Assembly (NCBI GenBank): GCA_017163975.1
Contig: JAFFSR010000251.1
Span: 5,456,001-5,520,000, forward strand
Source of the DNA: Anastatus disparis
Lineage: Eukaryota > Arthropoda > Insecta > Hymenoptera > Eupelmidae
DNA length: 64,000 bases
Direction of reading: 5' to 3'
Within the stretch, counting starts at the first letter, position 1; every line of letters begins with the position of its first letter. This document shows positions 24,150 to 39,100 of the stretch, piece by piece. Below the pieces are notes generated by a model that saw nothing but the letters and a program-made list of their open reading frames with translations, did not search any database and was not told the origin of the DNA. The position numbers and the translations under genes were made by a program.

Positions 24150-27100
24150 TTTGCAACTCTTTTTTTTTGTCATGTATTATAAACCGAGCTGCTTGTTGCT
24201 GAGGCTTTTAATTCGATATAATTGTAAGCGCTATATATATTGAAAAGTGCAGGTTATATTTTGTAAGCACTCAGTCGAAATTATATATGAAATCATTGAA
24301 TTATTTTTCAATGACATTGATGATGTTTTATAAACGAATTCGATTTAATCGTAATTTTTGTACGATTTTAATTTTACTAATTGATTTATCTAATAATTAA
24401 AACTTTTTATATTATTAAGCTTTTAATGCTAATTATTTTTCTTTTTCTTAATTTTACACGATTGATTTGTGATTTTTGTAAATAAAATGTAATCTCTTTA
24501 TCTTTACGATACTATTACGATTTTATCTCGAAAATTACATGAAATTATTATTATTACTATAAATTGTAAATATTTAAATTTAAAATAAAAGAACGAAATT
24601 TAGAGGAAAAAATAAAATTAAAAAAAAAAGCATCGCATCAAGTTGTTTTATCTTTAAGAGAAGATCACAGGTGTTACTCGCTCGGAGTTAAAGAATCTAT
24701 GGCAAAATAGCTGTCGTAATTAAGTAAACCTTAAAGCTGCTGTTGTGCGACACAGGGGCTTTAAAATTTTGTATACACATATGTTTTGTCGAATAAGAAA
24801 TTAGCGGCTGGTTTTTTTATAATTCAGTGCACCTTTTCATTGCTTTGAAATAGATCCTTTTTCACTTTTTTAACAAGATATGTAGAAATTTTATTTTGTC
24901 AAAATATAATGTAAAATGATCTTTTTTACCTTCTCAAATGTTCCAAAATAAATTGATATTATTTATTTTAAAATAATTTTTTAATATATCATATCAAGAT
25001 TGATGAAGATAAAAGGTAAAAAGATATTTTTTTAATAATAAACCGATGAAATGTTAATTTGCGGATATGTAACGTGTATAAAGGCACTGCTCGATATGTG
25101 AATTTAGTGTCAAAATTTTACGTACATACGCGTCTTTTAAATTTTTATTAAAATTCGAAATTTATTGCAAAAAAAGAACATGTGAAAACTCAAAAATTAT
25201 TAAATTTGTATTTTTTTTCTATATGAGAATTTGAGAGAGCTGAAATACGTCAATAAAAGTTTAATTCTAATTAATAAAAATCTTGTTAACTTAGCTATAT
25301 TTTATTTGACTCTATCAGATTTCTGTACAATCCGAATTCTTGTAATCATAATTTTGACACACAAGATTTATAATTTAAGACCAATGAATATTCTCTGTGC
25401 GAAATATTAAAATTAGCTTATTTAAATGTAGATCGATGCACGCAGAACAAACTTTTATCTAAAACATATACAAAAAAAAAGTAGGAAAGATTTAAAAAAT
25501 CTATTTCGTAAAGAAAAATAATCCAATCTAAGAAAGAAGCCATATCTCTCCGGAGACGTTAGATAGCATGAAATTTAGCATTGAGAGAGGAAAAAATAAG
25601 ATTAAAACGCATAAAAAAAGAAAGTTTACACAGGTGTACTTTGAACATGAAGTATATATGTGTATGTGTATATATCGGTTGTTCCGTCGTTATCTTTATA
25701 TACTATGCGTTGTAGAATGCAAATATGGGGAAAATAAATACTATAGAAGAAAAGTTTATAAAACTGTCCAAGGGGACGTGAGTTTTTGCTAAAGCTTTGC
25801 TTTAACGTTTTCGTTAAAGCAAGGAAATAATCTGAGCATACGTGGAACGATACGAGGGGAGCGATTATATTTATAATATCTCAAAGATCGATGCTGTTTA
25901 CTGATTGGAAATTTTATAATTTTATAAAGATTCTTAAAAATTTCAGAAATTTGTTAGCACATTTTAAATTTACAATTTCAAAAAATTGTCAACTCCCTAT
26001 GTCGTAAATAATATGTTGTTAAAATACTTTGATGAATCATGTTCAATCATGACTTAAAAATTTTTTTAAATTACGTAAATCATAATATAAACGAATTCAT
26101 TTGTTTTACTAAATTTTTAACCACAATCATTTTAAGCACTGCACTAATTTTTAACTCTCTTTAAAAGCTTTTATTCAAAGAACATTTCATCTACTAAATT
26201 TCTAACGTGACTCGTAAAATTTTTTAATGTTTTATATAATACACTATCTCTCTACGTTATTTATAGAATTAAAAATTTCATCGCAAATAATAAATGAGAT
26301 ATTTTGAAGAAAGATTTTTGAGACATTAATATTTTAATCGAGCGTAAACAGTAAATTTACACGATGCTCACAAGATGTTTTTTTTTTAAATTAACAAGCA
26401 TATACAAGTTGACGATACGTATCACTTGAAAAAAAATATGAAAGATATACCATTAAACCAAGAAAACATATAAAAAAATAATGTTTAAAAAGCAACTATA
26501 AGTAGCTTATTACAGAAGCGCGAAACGCGTATTACAAGATTTTCACTAAAAGATAAAGGATGTGTATAATTTTTGGAAATGTATACGCGGCACAAGGTGT
26601 TGCGTGTCTTTTGATGAGCAGCTGACAGTCTTTGAGATTTTTATCGTCTAATTAGAAAAAAAAGCTTATTCATGTGCAAAGTAACTCTCTCTTATTTTTT
26701 TATTTTTTAGCTGATCGATTAACGCCAATTTTTCAATTAACTCGTGCGACATTCAAACTTTTTTTTCCGTAATGAATTTTCAATTTATGAATATATTCCG
26801 TACATTAGGTATATTTATTTGAAGAAAAAAAATTGATTTTTCCTCGGAGAGATTTTAATGAGAATATTGATGATACAGCGCTTAGGTAGCAATAAATTAA
26901 GAATGATTGAAGTGCAATTTAACGATATTGTACAAGCAAGCAAGTAATGAGTCACCCAAGCGACATAAAGTGAATTATGTTTGCAAATGTAAATGGACAG
27001 GACGCTATATATATGAAGGCAAAATTTACGTTATATGCAACGGCTGAGGGCTTAAACTTCATGCATATGAAAGATTTTCAAGTACCAAGTATAACAAATG

Positions 27101-27372
27101 TGTAAAGAGTCCAAGTATTTGCTAAAAATATTGAAATTAATGTGCGTACATTTTATATTTATGGAGTTAAAGTGTGCGATGTTGAACATTTAAATTTAAA
27201 TGTTTTGAAAAATTTTTAAATTATAATAAACCATTTTTATGTTAACATTTTTTCAATTTTACGCTCTTAATATTTACGTTCAAAGCAATGTTTTACAAAT
27301 ATTAATAAAAAAAATCCAACTTCAAAAGATAATTAATCTTGTGTCAAATGGTATTACGTGCGCTGTAATATA

Positions 27373-27988
27373 AGGAGAATATTTCACTTTTGGGTCTCGG
27401 ATTTTTCTTCTTTTTCTTTTCTTAAGCATGAAATATTTATTCTTGTATAAAATTATGAAAAAAGCCACGTTCGTTTAGTTTAAAACTTGAATTTTTTAAA
27501 AGTTATAAGCTCTTGAATTTCAAGAATTCGAAAAAACTTTTCATCCACTATAAGGTCATACAGTTTTTAAACTAATTATACTAGAAGATTTCAATCAAAA
27601 GTGTATAAAAGTTGAAATACAAATCTTTCGATTTAAAAAATTTTGCTGTACATAGCTCAATTTAAAAAGGTTATGAATGAATAAAAGTTAAGTCAAAATT
27701 AAAAATTAAATTCAGCATTAATTTTCAATGCATATTTTAAACTAAATTTTTACATTATTTTTCTTCGATGATTATGGTAAAATAAATTTCAATCGAAAGA
27801 TTCAAATCTTAACTTTTATAAATTTCTGAAGAAAATTTATTATAATTAATTTAAAGTCTGCAGAGATTTAAAACAGTTGCAAATTTTTCTTAAACTCTTG
27901 AAATTTAAATTACACAGCTCACAACATTAAAAAATCAAATAGCTAAAAGAAAAATCTGATCTTCAAAGCTGACAAACTCTTCCTTTCA
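27373..27988. repeat. Large imperfect palindrome, family C copy 2
   Basis: The left half starts AAGGAGAATATTTCACTTTT and includes TGGGTCTCGGATTTTTCTTC and ATAAAATTATGAAAAAAGCC, the same ordered blocks as the copy at 18081. The right half complements the left: AAAAATCTGATCTTC near 27950-27965 pairs with the GGATTTTT block, and the inner TATAAAAGTTGAAAT...AATCTTTCGATT (27605-27635) pairs with its complement near 27795-27825. The arms are more diverged than in elements A and B, so this copy is older. Confidence 0.65.
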
Positions 27989-30900
27989 GTATTCCACGTG
28001 TCAGTATATAAAAATTATTATCTATTTGTAAAACAAAAAATTGATTTGGCCTTATTTCATAAAGTTTTATTCTTATTACAGGAAACTAGAGAATAACATA
28101 GGTTACGACAATTTAGAATTATTCTTTTCTTAGAATCGTAAAAAATAAAAATTTCAGCCTAGATTGTAATCTTTACCTTCGAAATAGTTTGTTTAAATTG
28201 GATCTCTGCAAAGGCCTCACGCAAACTTTTAAGAGCATTAAAAAGTTTTAAACTAACTTTAGAATTTCGACATTTATTGCCGGTACATTGTAAATTTCAA
28301 ACGCTCGTGGCTGTAAGTATACCTTTTGTTACAGAAAAAAACGACAATTAAATGATTTTAATAGCAGCTTTGTTTATACGTTAGTGTTACAGAATAAAAA
28401 TGCAAATTTTTTTAAAATAAACTTTAAGTTTTATTGCTTTGATGCTTGACGTATTTGAGTATTGACTTGGATTCAGAATGTATTAGAATAATTTTATTTT
28501 GATTTTTGAAGTTAGCATAAAACGAACATAATAAACAATACAGAAATAGTAACAACAAATGTATAAAACTACTTGAAAATTTTTTATATTTGCAAATATT
28601 ATTTTCCGAAAAGAAACTGAAATTAATCCGAATAATAAACTGTTAAAATAACAATTTTTTTTGAAATCTGAAGAAAATGTTTCCCTTAAGACGATGTAAT
28701 ATAATGATATATGATTTATACAGTTATATCGACGTTACGGTTTCCCGGATTTTTTATCTTTATTAAAAAAATATTTGAAATATCTATGTGTTATGCTTTT
28801 TATTAGTTAAGAAGAAGGGAATAATATAGAGATATTTTCAAAACTTTTGAATTAATAATCGAACATTTTGAAATCAAAGAAATTTAAAACTTATAAATTT
28901 GAAAAATAAAGTTGTTTTTCTTTTTCAAATTTTTGTCACTATTAAAAAAAATGATTTGTGATATTTTCGATACGCAATTCGATCTTACAAATTAACAGGA
29001 AAAAGCATCGATTTATTTCTATTATGTATGATAAGTCTCAGTTGCATCGTTGCATTTCTAATTAATTGATACAGTCGCATACGTGACTGGTTCTAGGAAC
29101 GACATATTATAAGTATTAAACGAGACGCCTTATTTCCGTTTGTTTATATTCTAACTTCCTGCGATATGCATATATTCGCACATATTAGTTTCTTCATTTT
29201 TAAGCTATCGTTTCCTCTCCAAACATTTTGTAAATAACATATATGTAGACACACAAAAAAAAATACAATCGACCGCGAAATATATATTTTTTTTATTTAA
29301 ATCAAAAAAACGATCCCACGCTAATTTTTATTTCGTTTTTCTTGTTCCGTTCAAGAGGTTTATATAAGCCTTTGCCTGAAATTTTTCTTTTCTTCTTGAT
29401 TTACCCACCCACATATACATTGGACCTTTATTTCCTTCCTGTTTCCGCTTTTTCGCTCTTTCATCTTGTAAGCTTTTGTGTGTCTACGTTCCTTCGATTA
29501 CCATCAGGCCTTCTTTCTTTTTCAATTCTTTACACGACAAACAAAACTCTTTCTCTAGTTCCTTTTCCTATATTCTTTTCTTTATATTCTTGGCTGTTCT
29601 TGGGATCTTACATGTTAGGTATATACACGAGGCTTTTATTCTGTTGTGCTTGCTAACGACTACCATGCTTACACGAGCTTCTTATATTTATTCACTTTTC
29701 ACATAATCCTTTCGATAAGAAATTTCATATTTTATTCATCCTTGTTTTCTTTTTTAAAGATTTTTTAAAATCTATAATTTTTATGAATTTTCAGTCTTGA
29801 AAAAGTATGAAAAGAAGAATGTTTAAATAATAATATGGCAAAAGCATTTATTAAATTAATGACATACGCATTGAAAGTTAACCGGTTAAGATAAATATAA
29901 ACTTGAAATCTTTGTAAAATTGAGGTATAAAGTTTCCCTTGCTTTACTTCTTTTCCTTTTTATTTAGCAATTTCAATTTCAAGGAGCTGAAAAGAGAATA
30001 TACAGTTAGGATTGATTGGTAAGGGCTTAACGTTCAACTCGCTTGTAATTGAGCGATTCTTGCAAGACGGTTAAAGTGTTCTATGGGTTTCTCTTCGTTC
30101 AAGAAATGTATAGTATATACATATATATATTTCTTCATTGCTTTTACTGTTTTTTACGAGCTAACCTAACTGACTGAAGGACTGTGATTTATGATGTGTT
30201 TTTTTTTCTTTTAATTTTAATACGTAAAACTATATTACGTTTATTTTTATACTTAATCAATACAATTAATTAAAAAATTGTTCCTTTATTTAATAGTTAT
30301 TTAAAAATTTGCTTCTAATTTATTTAAAATTAACTGGTTTTTAAATGTAGATATTTTTGTACAAAAATTTTTTATTTGACACTCCTATAAGGATTACCGG
30401 TAAGTTAAAAAAAATAAGCAACTTTTCCAAATATGTTCATACGCAGAGATTTACTTTGAAAGAATGAAAAAAAAGTTACCTTACAAGATAGCCGAAAATA
30501 AAGTCTGATGCTCAAGAAGAGAGCAAAAAAAAGAAGAAAGAGAGAGAGAGAGAAACTTGTCGATACGAATAAAGTGGACGAAAGCCGGTTATAATCGCAG
30601 TTTCATGATGTTAAGTATAGCAAGTATACCTGTACAGCCGAATAAAACGAAAAAAAAAATTTAAACTGAATAAAAAATTTCATCGATCCGTATGTACTGG
30701 AAATACGTACGAAATCCAGCATAAGAAGAAACATAATATTTTTTAATAAATGTAATATCATTTATTATTTCTGTATACATTTAATATACCAAGATTCGCT
30801 ACCTGCGGGTAGGTATTATTTTTATTAAAATTTATTAAGAGTAAAGTGACAATATTTAAAAGATAATCAGATTTATTTAATAATAAAATAAATAAAAAAA

Positions 30901-31062
30901 ATTTTTTAAGTTGTTAAAACTTTTTTTTTATTAAAGAAAATTATTTTTTTTGTAACAATAAGATAAGAGATAACGAATAATGAGAGAAAGCTGAAAGAGA
31001 AGAACTCTTAAAAAATAAATCGAGCATGAAGGCAAAAGTAGAAGAGGAAAAGCCACGTGATC

Positions 31063-31157
31063 GGCAGGTGTGCTCAGCATCTTTTTATTTCTCTCTTTCC
31101 CTCTTATATCTCTTCACATATATATACACTTTTGTGGCTGAACCAAACGCACCTGCC
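31063..31157. promoter_or_regulatory. Inverted pair of GGCAGGTG E-box sites
   Basis: GGCAGGTG at 31063-31070 and CACCTGCC at 31150-31157 are exact inverse copies about 80 bp apart, in an otherwise AT-rich stretch and separated by a TATATATA run. CAGGTG is the core bound by Snail-type zinc fingers and some bHLH proteins. This is a motif observation only. Confidence 0.3.
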
Positions 31158-34100
31158 GTTGCTGCGCGCAAGACAAGTCACGCGGAAAGGGCCTATATAA
31201 CACACAACATGCAAAAAAAAGAGGAAGAAAGGGGAGAATGCAAGGATTTCTTTACTCCTCGTATAATCTCGGATCCAATATGCGAAAATTATACAAGACT
31301 TTATGAGATCGATGTTTTAAAATCTACGCGTTAATACTCACTGAAAAAAAGATTTTTTTTTTTTCAATAATGATATTTCAAAGGTGTTGTTGCTTTTGAG
31401 GAATGAATTTTAAGTGTGAAAAAATTGTAATTATTGTTATTATGATTAGTTATATTTTATTTTAAAAAATCACAAAACTTATGTAAATTTTTAATGGATT
31501 CGATTCGGAATTTTACTTTAACACGAATTCATAGTTTGAATGTAAAAAATATATTTTTCACAAACTTCAATTAAACTTCATTGATTTATGGCTTAACTAT
31601 AATGAATGGAATTCTCGTATATTACTTGAACGAATTTTTAATAAACTTGATTGCGATTTATTTCTACGTACATAACTTCATTCATAAATATAAAAAAAAT
31701 TTAAAATTTAATGTTTTAGAATTAATATGTTCAAAGTGTAATTTACAACATTCTTTTTTTAATGAGATGTCATCTACGACTGCTAATTTTCTATGTAAGA
31801 AGACATAAAGAAAAGATGATGAAATGATTAGTTCAGTGATAATCAATAGATAGGATCGATGTTTTTAAATCTCCGTTAAATTATTTTTCTTTAACAAGGT
31901 TTGCTCGTATTAAATATATGATCGATGAAATGTGCGCGTGTACAAATGTACGTATGCATATTCATACGGATGATTCTCGATGAGATCAATCAATCAATTT
32001 TTTTCTGGAGTTTTGGGAAGGTTATCTTCTGTCAAATTTGAATATTCCATCATTTTTTACAGTTTCTTCATATTTCCGATAATGTATAGCTTCACAAAAA
32101 AACATTCTTCTCAATCTTAAAAATAAATTTTTAAAAATGTTCTAAATTTTTTGAATTATATTTCTTAAGTCAAATTTATTTGTCCAATCAAGTTAACATA
32201 ACCAAATTCATGAAAACATCTTATTTTTAGAATAAAATTATTTTTACAGACATTACAATAACAGTAAAGTTATATTTCCTGTTAAAAATAATTTATTTGA
32301 TATCTTTTTCACAAATTTTACTACCTACATTTTATAGCTAATAAAATAATCAATTGTCATTATTATATTCATTTTCAATAAAAAATACAGTTAGATTCAC
32401 ACATTGAATATTATATGTAAATACGTCAGTACTAAAAAAGATATTTCTATGAATTTTTTATGTTGGTTCGGATCATCTAATCTTTTGTCGTGAGTTTCAT
32501 ACAGTTCATTTAACTGTTTTTCACTGTTTTCTTTATATTTATAAAACTCGATTCTAATTTTGGGAGCTTTGTAAATTTTTCTGTATTCGAAAAGCTATCT
32601 CCATAAATTTTCTAGTTTCCATCGGAATAATCAATCATCCAGATTTCAAGGTTCAAATTTAACATAGCTATGAATTATAAAAAATAGGTGAATATTGAAA
32701 AAAAAATGTTGAAATAGTTAACTTTGACCGAGCATAACTTTAAAACTATAATCACAGGCAAGATCTGAAAAAAATTCATAAACATCAATAATATGACTAG
32801 CATTAACATATTGCCTAAGTTTAAGGTAAAAATTTCTTGTCGATTGATCTGACGGAGAATCATATGTATGAAAGAACTGTCCGCTTAAAATAAGTCTAAA
32901 CTTGACATATCAGTTATTTGATATGGTAAAAATAAGATTATAATTTTATTTTAGTCCTTTCTTGAATCATCGAAGAAGTAAAATCTTGAATTTCTAGTTT
33001 ATTGTATGATTTTCAAATGCTCGGTCATAATTTTTCATATTAGAAAAGTTAATTTAATATTTCTCGATAGAATAAAAAATAAAAGTTTTCTACTCCTGTT
33101 TCATATAGGTATATTTTAAAATCTTAATAAATCTAACAATCTTTAGATCTTCTGAACAAGTCTTTCTAAAACTATAATTATAGGGTCATTTGTAATACGA
33201 ACATATTGATTCATAAATAATTCGTGTCTAAGACACATGATGTATATCGAAAAAACCTTTGTTGATTTGTTCGTAAATCGATTCGATTAGCTGCCGTGAA
33301 CATATAATTTTTCTGTGGTTTTAAACTCTATCCTATACTCTAAGGAGAGAAAAATACTTCATTAAAAAATTAGCATATTCTACTGTTAACAAACTTAATC
33401 TTTTAATAAAGAAATTTTACAATACTTTTTGTATATTGTATGAGCCTAAAATAGAAGAATGTTTTTTTTTGTTATTATTCCTCTTATTTGTTTGGAAAGT
33501 TTACTTATATACGATCGTTGATCTGATAAAACCGGAGAATCGAAATAATAATATTTGGTCGCGTGTGGTCCAGGTTGATTTATCCCTGCCGAGAGAAAAA
33601 AAACCCGTATGTCTATATATTCTTTTGTTAGCAGGGACGCCCCAGAATCCCAAAATAATTATGTAACGGCACGAGTCTCTTGAATGAAGCGTGCTCAAAG
33701 AAATTTTGACAATTCATTTCGTGGTTTATAAAGAAAATATATATTTTCTTTGTTGACTAAATTATTAAAAACAAATACATTCTTGTTATTGTTAATATTT
33801 TTCAACGTAATAAATAACTCAAGGAAGCGTAAAAAGAAATTATATGAAAATATTACTAATTTTATTATTTTTCAATATAAATGAAAATTTTTCAATTGTC
33901 AACCAAAAAAACTGACTTTAAAAAAATGTTGAATTAACAACCATTACTATGTAAATAAAAAATATTGTAAAAAAACGAAATATTTTTCAACGTGTTGTAG
34001 CATGAATGCGGGTAGCTGTATATGATTAAGTTAAAAGCGGTGAACCAAGATTTTAAAAATAAGGCTGTTTTCTACACAGGATTTCGACCCCCGGTGATCG

Positions 34101-35981
34101 CCTTAGGGATACAAAAGGATAAATATGTATATATATGTACACGTACACTTGGGCATCATCTGTGGCTTCATATATATATATATGCTAGATAAAAAGAGAG
34201 TCTCGAGTTCATCTCTCGTCGAACGCGTGCCATCTGCCGGTTTTCGGGTCCGGTTTCTTGTCTCTTTCTCTATCTCTCTCTTTTACTCTTTCTTTCTTAT
34301 TTTTTTTTCGCTTATTCTTTTTCGAGGCCAGAAGAATGCTTCAGTGGCCAGATTCTCTCCTTATGTCGTTTATTTTCTGCGAAACTCTCTCGCCTTTTTA
34401 AGATGCTGCGTGAGTATATGGAGTTTGCTAAGATGAATAATCGATGCGTACAGCAAATTTTTAAGATTTTTTGTTTTAAAAGCATTGATATGTTTACCGT
34501 TGTTGCTTTGTTTCATGCAACAATTTTTCGCTCATTTTATCAACAGGAAATTATAAAAAAAATAGTTATAAATAAACTATAAAATGTTGCAAAAATATAT
34601 TTATTATACCATTGAAAATTTAACATTAATATATAGGTGATTAAAAATTATTGAATCTTTTGAAATTAAACCATTAAAGACTAAGAAATTCATTATCATT
34701 ATCCAGTACAAACTTACTTTTCTTTTTAACATAAAACTCGTCCAATTGCCAAAGGGCGCAAAATCTCGACCAGCTGCATGTCGACGAGGTCTGGTTTCTT
34801 TCTCTTTCTTCGTTTTTTTTTAGTTAAACGAGCCACGCGCCGGAAATTTCGCCTAGCATCTGACTACTAAAACAAAAATTTCTACTATACTCGCTACCGA
34901 GTAGCTTTTTGTTTTATGGGGCCTTGCCAGGCTTTTTTTGTTGATCGATGGCCTGATTTTGGTTTTGCTTTTCTTTTTTTCGTTTTTTAGATTTCAAAGA
35001 TTGGAGGCTCTTTGTTGTCTAGTTTTAATGGGATTTTCAATGAGGTTTCTTTTCGTTGTTTTTTATTTCGATTTCTGCAGGTGTTAGTTGCCTTGTTACT
35101 TTTTCTTTTCTTAATGTTGTACACGAAGATTTATCTTCAATCTTTTGGTTTATTATTTTTTATTAATTTATAGATTAATTTAACAGTAATGGAAAACACA
35201 TGTAGTTTAAAATAAAGTGAAAGTGTCGCTTTGTAAAAAAAATGATAAAAAAGGAAAAAAGAATCATTCAAACGTAATTATCACCTGTCATTATACATTA
35301 TTCAATAATCGAGGTTGTACACAAAAACTTTTGCAGCTGCGTTTGTGATTATATTGCGCTTCGATAAATCACGCATATCGTAACTAACAATTACGAAACT
35401 ATAAAAAAAAGTTAAATCCTTGAAATTGTATATCGTTGGTAAATGATCGAATTGCTTTGCAAATTCGAACTTTGAAAACGTGCTATTATACGTTGCGTTC
35501 AGTGTGTATCGAAAAATAATTTTTTATTGCAATATCACGTTTGATACATTTTATTGTAATGTAGGAAGCAAAACTACTTTGAATTTTTTATTATTATTGT
35601 TTTGATTTTTCAAACTTCATTTCTTCAGTAAATGAAAATACATTTTATCTTTTGTTACAAAATATTTTCATTATTGTGATGAATGATGCGCAGTATATAA
35701 CTGTTTTAAAAATCGTTGATATCTGTTAAGTCCTATTTTAATAATAAAAATTTAATTAAAAATTATTTAGTTTTACTTTTATAAAAAAAATTACTAACAA
35801 AGGCGAACTTTTATTATTGTTTGTAAAAATTTGATAATATTAAATTATTTCTTAAGTCATAAAGAAAAAAAATTTAATCATTTTAAGTTACTTTTTAAAT
35901 ATTACTGTAGCTCATGAATCGAAAAATAAAGTAAAATAACCCATAAAGATATAAAAGTTATTTTCTTGCGCGTCAACTTAC

Positions 35982-36180
35982 CGAATCGACTTCCAAAATA
36001 AGCAAAGCTGTCGTTTGGTTTTTATGAACTCCCTTTTTGCGATGGTGGCCGCGTGTCCGCGCTAAATCACAGACTCTTCTCTTCGCATATAACATTGATG
36101 TTACCAGGCTCCGCCAGCTTTGTTTGAGAGATGGGAAAATGACGCATGTCAGAATCATATCACGCGTGCAAATGATGGAT
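35982..36180 (-). other. Possible non-coding first exon, minus strand
   Basis: On the minus strand TATAAAG (about 36210-36204) lies some 25-35 bases upstream of a segment with clearly higher GC (about 36180-36000). That segment ends at a strong donor, GATTCG|GTAAGTTG (GT at 35981-35980). An ORF of 61 codons runs through it but has no recognised motif. The combination suggests the first exon of a transcript running left, either an lncRNA or a remote 5' UTR exon. No partner acceptor was identified. Confidence 0.35.
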
Positions 36181-39100
36181 GCTATTGATGATGTTGCTTG
36201 AAACTTTATAAAACTATTTTAACATATTGATTTAGGAGTCTATGAATTTTTAATGATTTTTAAAAATAAATTTTCTTTTACCACTAATAATGTATTACAA
36301 AAACGTAAGAATAAATTATGATATTTAGAAATTAATTTGTTGCAAAAGATAATAGATAACTTTCATCTTGCAAGACACTTGTTAATTATTTTAATTGATA
36401 TAAAAAAGAAGAAAAATTCATTATTACTTATATTATATTGGATTTCCATGATCAATTTATCTTTTTCTTTAGATATAATTTGACAATAAAAATCTTAAAT
36501 AATAGCTAGTCGTTTTTCTTCTTCTCACAATTAAAATACAAGTTTAGCATTTATTTTCTGAATGTTTGAAGAAAAATTTCCTGAACCTTAACTGAATTGT
36601 TTCAACCGAAATAATTGATTAAATAAAACTTTATGTGGAATAAAATAAAAATAAATCAAAATAAACAATAATTCTTTTTTTTTACGATTCAACAGGCGCA
36701 AAAAGTAGTAAAAATCAATTACTCTTTCGTTGTTACACAAACATTGTCGTATTTTCACTGTAGCGTTTGATTTATTTTTTAACAGATTAGGGATGATTCG
36801 TACTGTATGATTTTCATAGATTAATGCTTTTATTATGCTACGAAATGGCCATGTTCACACGCTTTAGGAGGTCTTTATGTCTCATAGGTACTTTATCAAT
36901 TTAACGATAGAAGCAATGGTCACAAACCATCTTTCATTTGACTAGTTTTATTGTTGTACAAGTGAATACAATCGAGCCACGTGCCAGACTAAAAGCACCA
37001 CTTATTCATAATAACCGTTAAGCTTTTATTTTTATACTTTTTTCTTTATTTCACTATATAATTGATAAAAAATATAATTTTTAATTTTTAATATTGTTTT
37101 ATTCACGCGAATAATATTTCAAGTTAAATAAAATCTATTTTATTACCCTATAGGAATAATTTTTTTTCTCTTCATTCATTCGTATAATTCATCAAACGAA
37201 GAAGCATAAAAATAAAAAAAAAGAGAATGTACCTGATCTCAGATTAATATAGCTCTGGGGTATATAACATTGCAGATCGTATACCTTGCCAACTATATTA
37301 GATTATCTATCGTCGAATATATATATTTCTTAAAGGTATAAAATTCAAGCCTTATAGCAACTGCGCGTTCGGTATCCTAATAACATTTCCTGCAATGCTC
37401 TTTCTCTTCCTCTCTTACTCTGGTGCCTTATTTCCTGGCTTTTTCTCCTTCTTCCTCAGAGATGCGTTGAAGCACCCTATAGCTAGATTCTCCGATATAT
37501 TGGAAATGTTTCTTGCATTTCTGAACGTACGGCCTATATCTAAAAGTTTAAGAGGATAGTTGAATATATTGTAAATTTTAGCTGCTTGCTTTCATAAAAA
37601 TTACTGACTGTGTACATGTGTATGCGTTTTTAAATTACTGATGATAAATTTTAATAGCTATTATTTTCTTTAATTTTTTTTTTATTCTTGTCATTAAAAA
37701 ACATATTTTTTAAAACTTAAATAAATATAAAAATAAAAAATATTAACCTATTTTTAATACAACTAATTTATACTTTAATACAAGTTTAATTTTTTTGTGA
37801 ATTTATCATAAAGGTTTTTAAAACTTGGCATTACTTTTACGAAGCTAACATCTAATATGCATAATTTACTAATAAATGTTGAATTGTCATTATATATTAT
37901 ACCTTAAACATATATTTATCACCCCTTTGAACTTGAATAATTACACCATACTGAAAATAGTTGTCTCGAAAAAAAAGAGAGAGTCCAGCATCATTTTAAT
38001 ATTTTCATTTAATTTATGCCTAAATATACACTTCATAAGCAGGTATATACATGTAGGGATATAGGCGTTTGTCCCGCATATCATCATAAAGTGGAAGTTA
38101 ATTATACCGGGCCTGTAACTATGCTATCACGCATCAGCGAACAAATCGCCAGTTCATCGCGTATAAATTGTAATATCGACCCTGAGAATAAATTTTATCG
38201 ATATTTACTGCACGCAGAGATAATCTTTTCTTCTTTTTTTTTTGCATTCGTCATTAACGAATAAAATTTAATTTTGCAAAAGATTATTTTTTAAAAGTAA
38301 AATCATCATCGGGTTTTTGTTGAAAGTATAAATGAAAATTTTACAGAATTTATGTGCGTGAGATAATAAAAAATAAAAATAAATAAAAAGCTTGTTTAAA
38401 TCTGATAGATAGCGATCGACATTATTTTTTAAAATAATCTACTCAATTTATCGGCTTTTACCTTTGGTCTGCAACTGTCGAGCCAATTAACACGTGTATT
38501 GCGTAGCTATACATTTTCTATCATGGGCTCAAAAGGGATTATTTCACGTTTCTGCGAATGACAAAAAGCAAAAAAGCACATTTCATCAGTTGTATAGGAA
38601 AATTCGTAGTTTTATAAAACCTATATACAGCAGTAAATGTATTTTCACTTATTATTCGTGCCACTGTATAATATATAATACGGATTTAAAAATCGAACTA
38701 TGTACCCTTTGATTTTATATGAGCATTATTTTCCAAAGATTTAATTAGATTAAACAGATTTTTCAATCACTTTATGATAACTTTATAAAATTTACAATGA
38801 AATTCTACATAAAAATTACAATTTTATCTTTTTTTTTAATTAATGTTGTGGCACTGCATAGATTTTATAGAGCATATAAACTGTAAAAATTATTGATGTG
38901 CACAGTAAAAATTAGTGAATAAATTTTTAATTTTGTACATTTAATAAAAAAATATACAGTTCAATAATTTTCATGAGAAAATTCTTTTTATATACAGAGA
39001 ATAACTAAAAATATTCAGCTAATAAAAATAATTTAGTAATTATATAATGAAGATGAAAAAATTAATATTTTTTACTTATACGAGATAAAAAAATTCGGGA

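Noticed and set aside
29342..29706. Overlapping 104- and 76-codon ORFs
   Set aside because: Pyrimidine-rich composition gives open frames rich in Phe, Leu and Ser in two frames at once, typical of non-coding sequence.
32727..33035. Inverted GACCGAGCAT / ATGCTCGGTC pair suggesting another foldback
   Set aside because: Only about 10 bp pair clearly; the sequence between and outside does not keep the symmetry, so chance or a very old element cannot be separated.
38016..38264. 82-codon ORF (MPKYTLHKQVYTCRDIGVCP...)
   Set aside because: Looks more balanced than its neighbours but has no recognised motif, no splice context, and ends in a poly-Phe run; not enough to call a gene.
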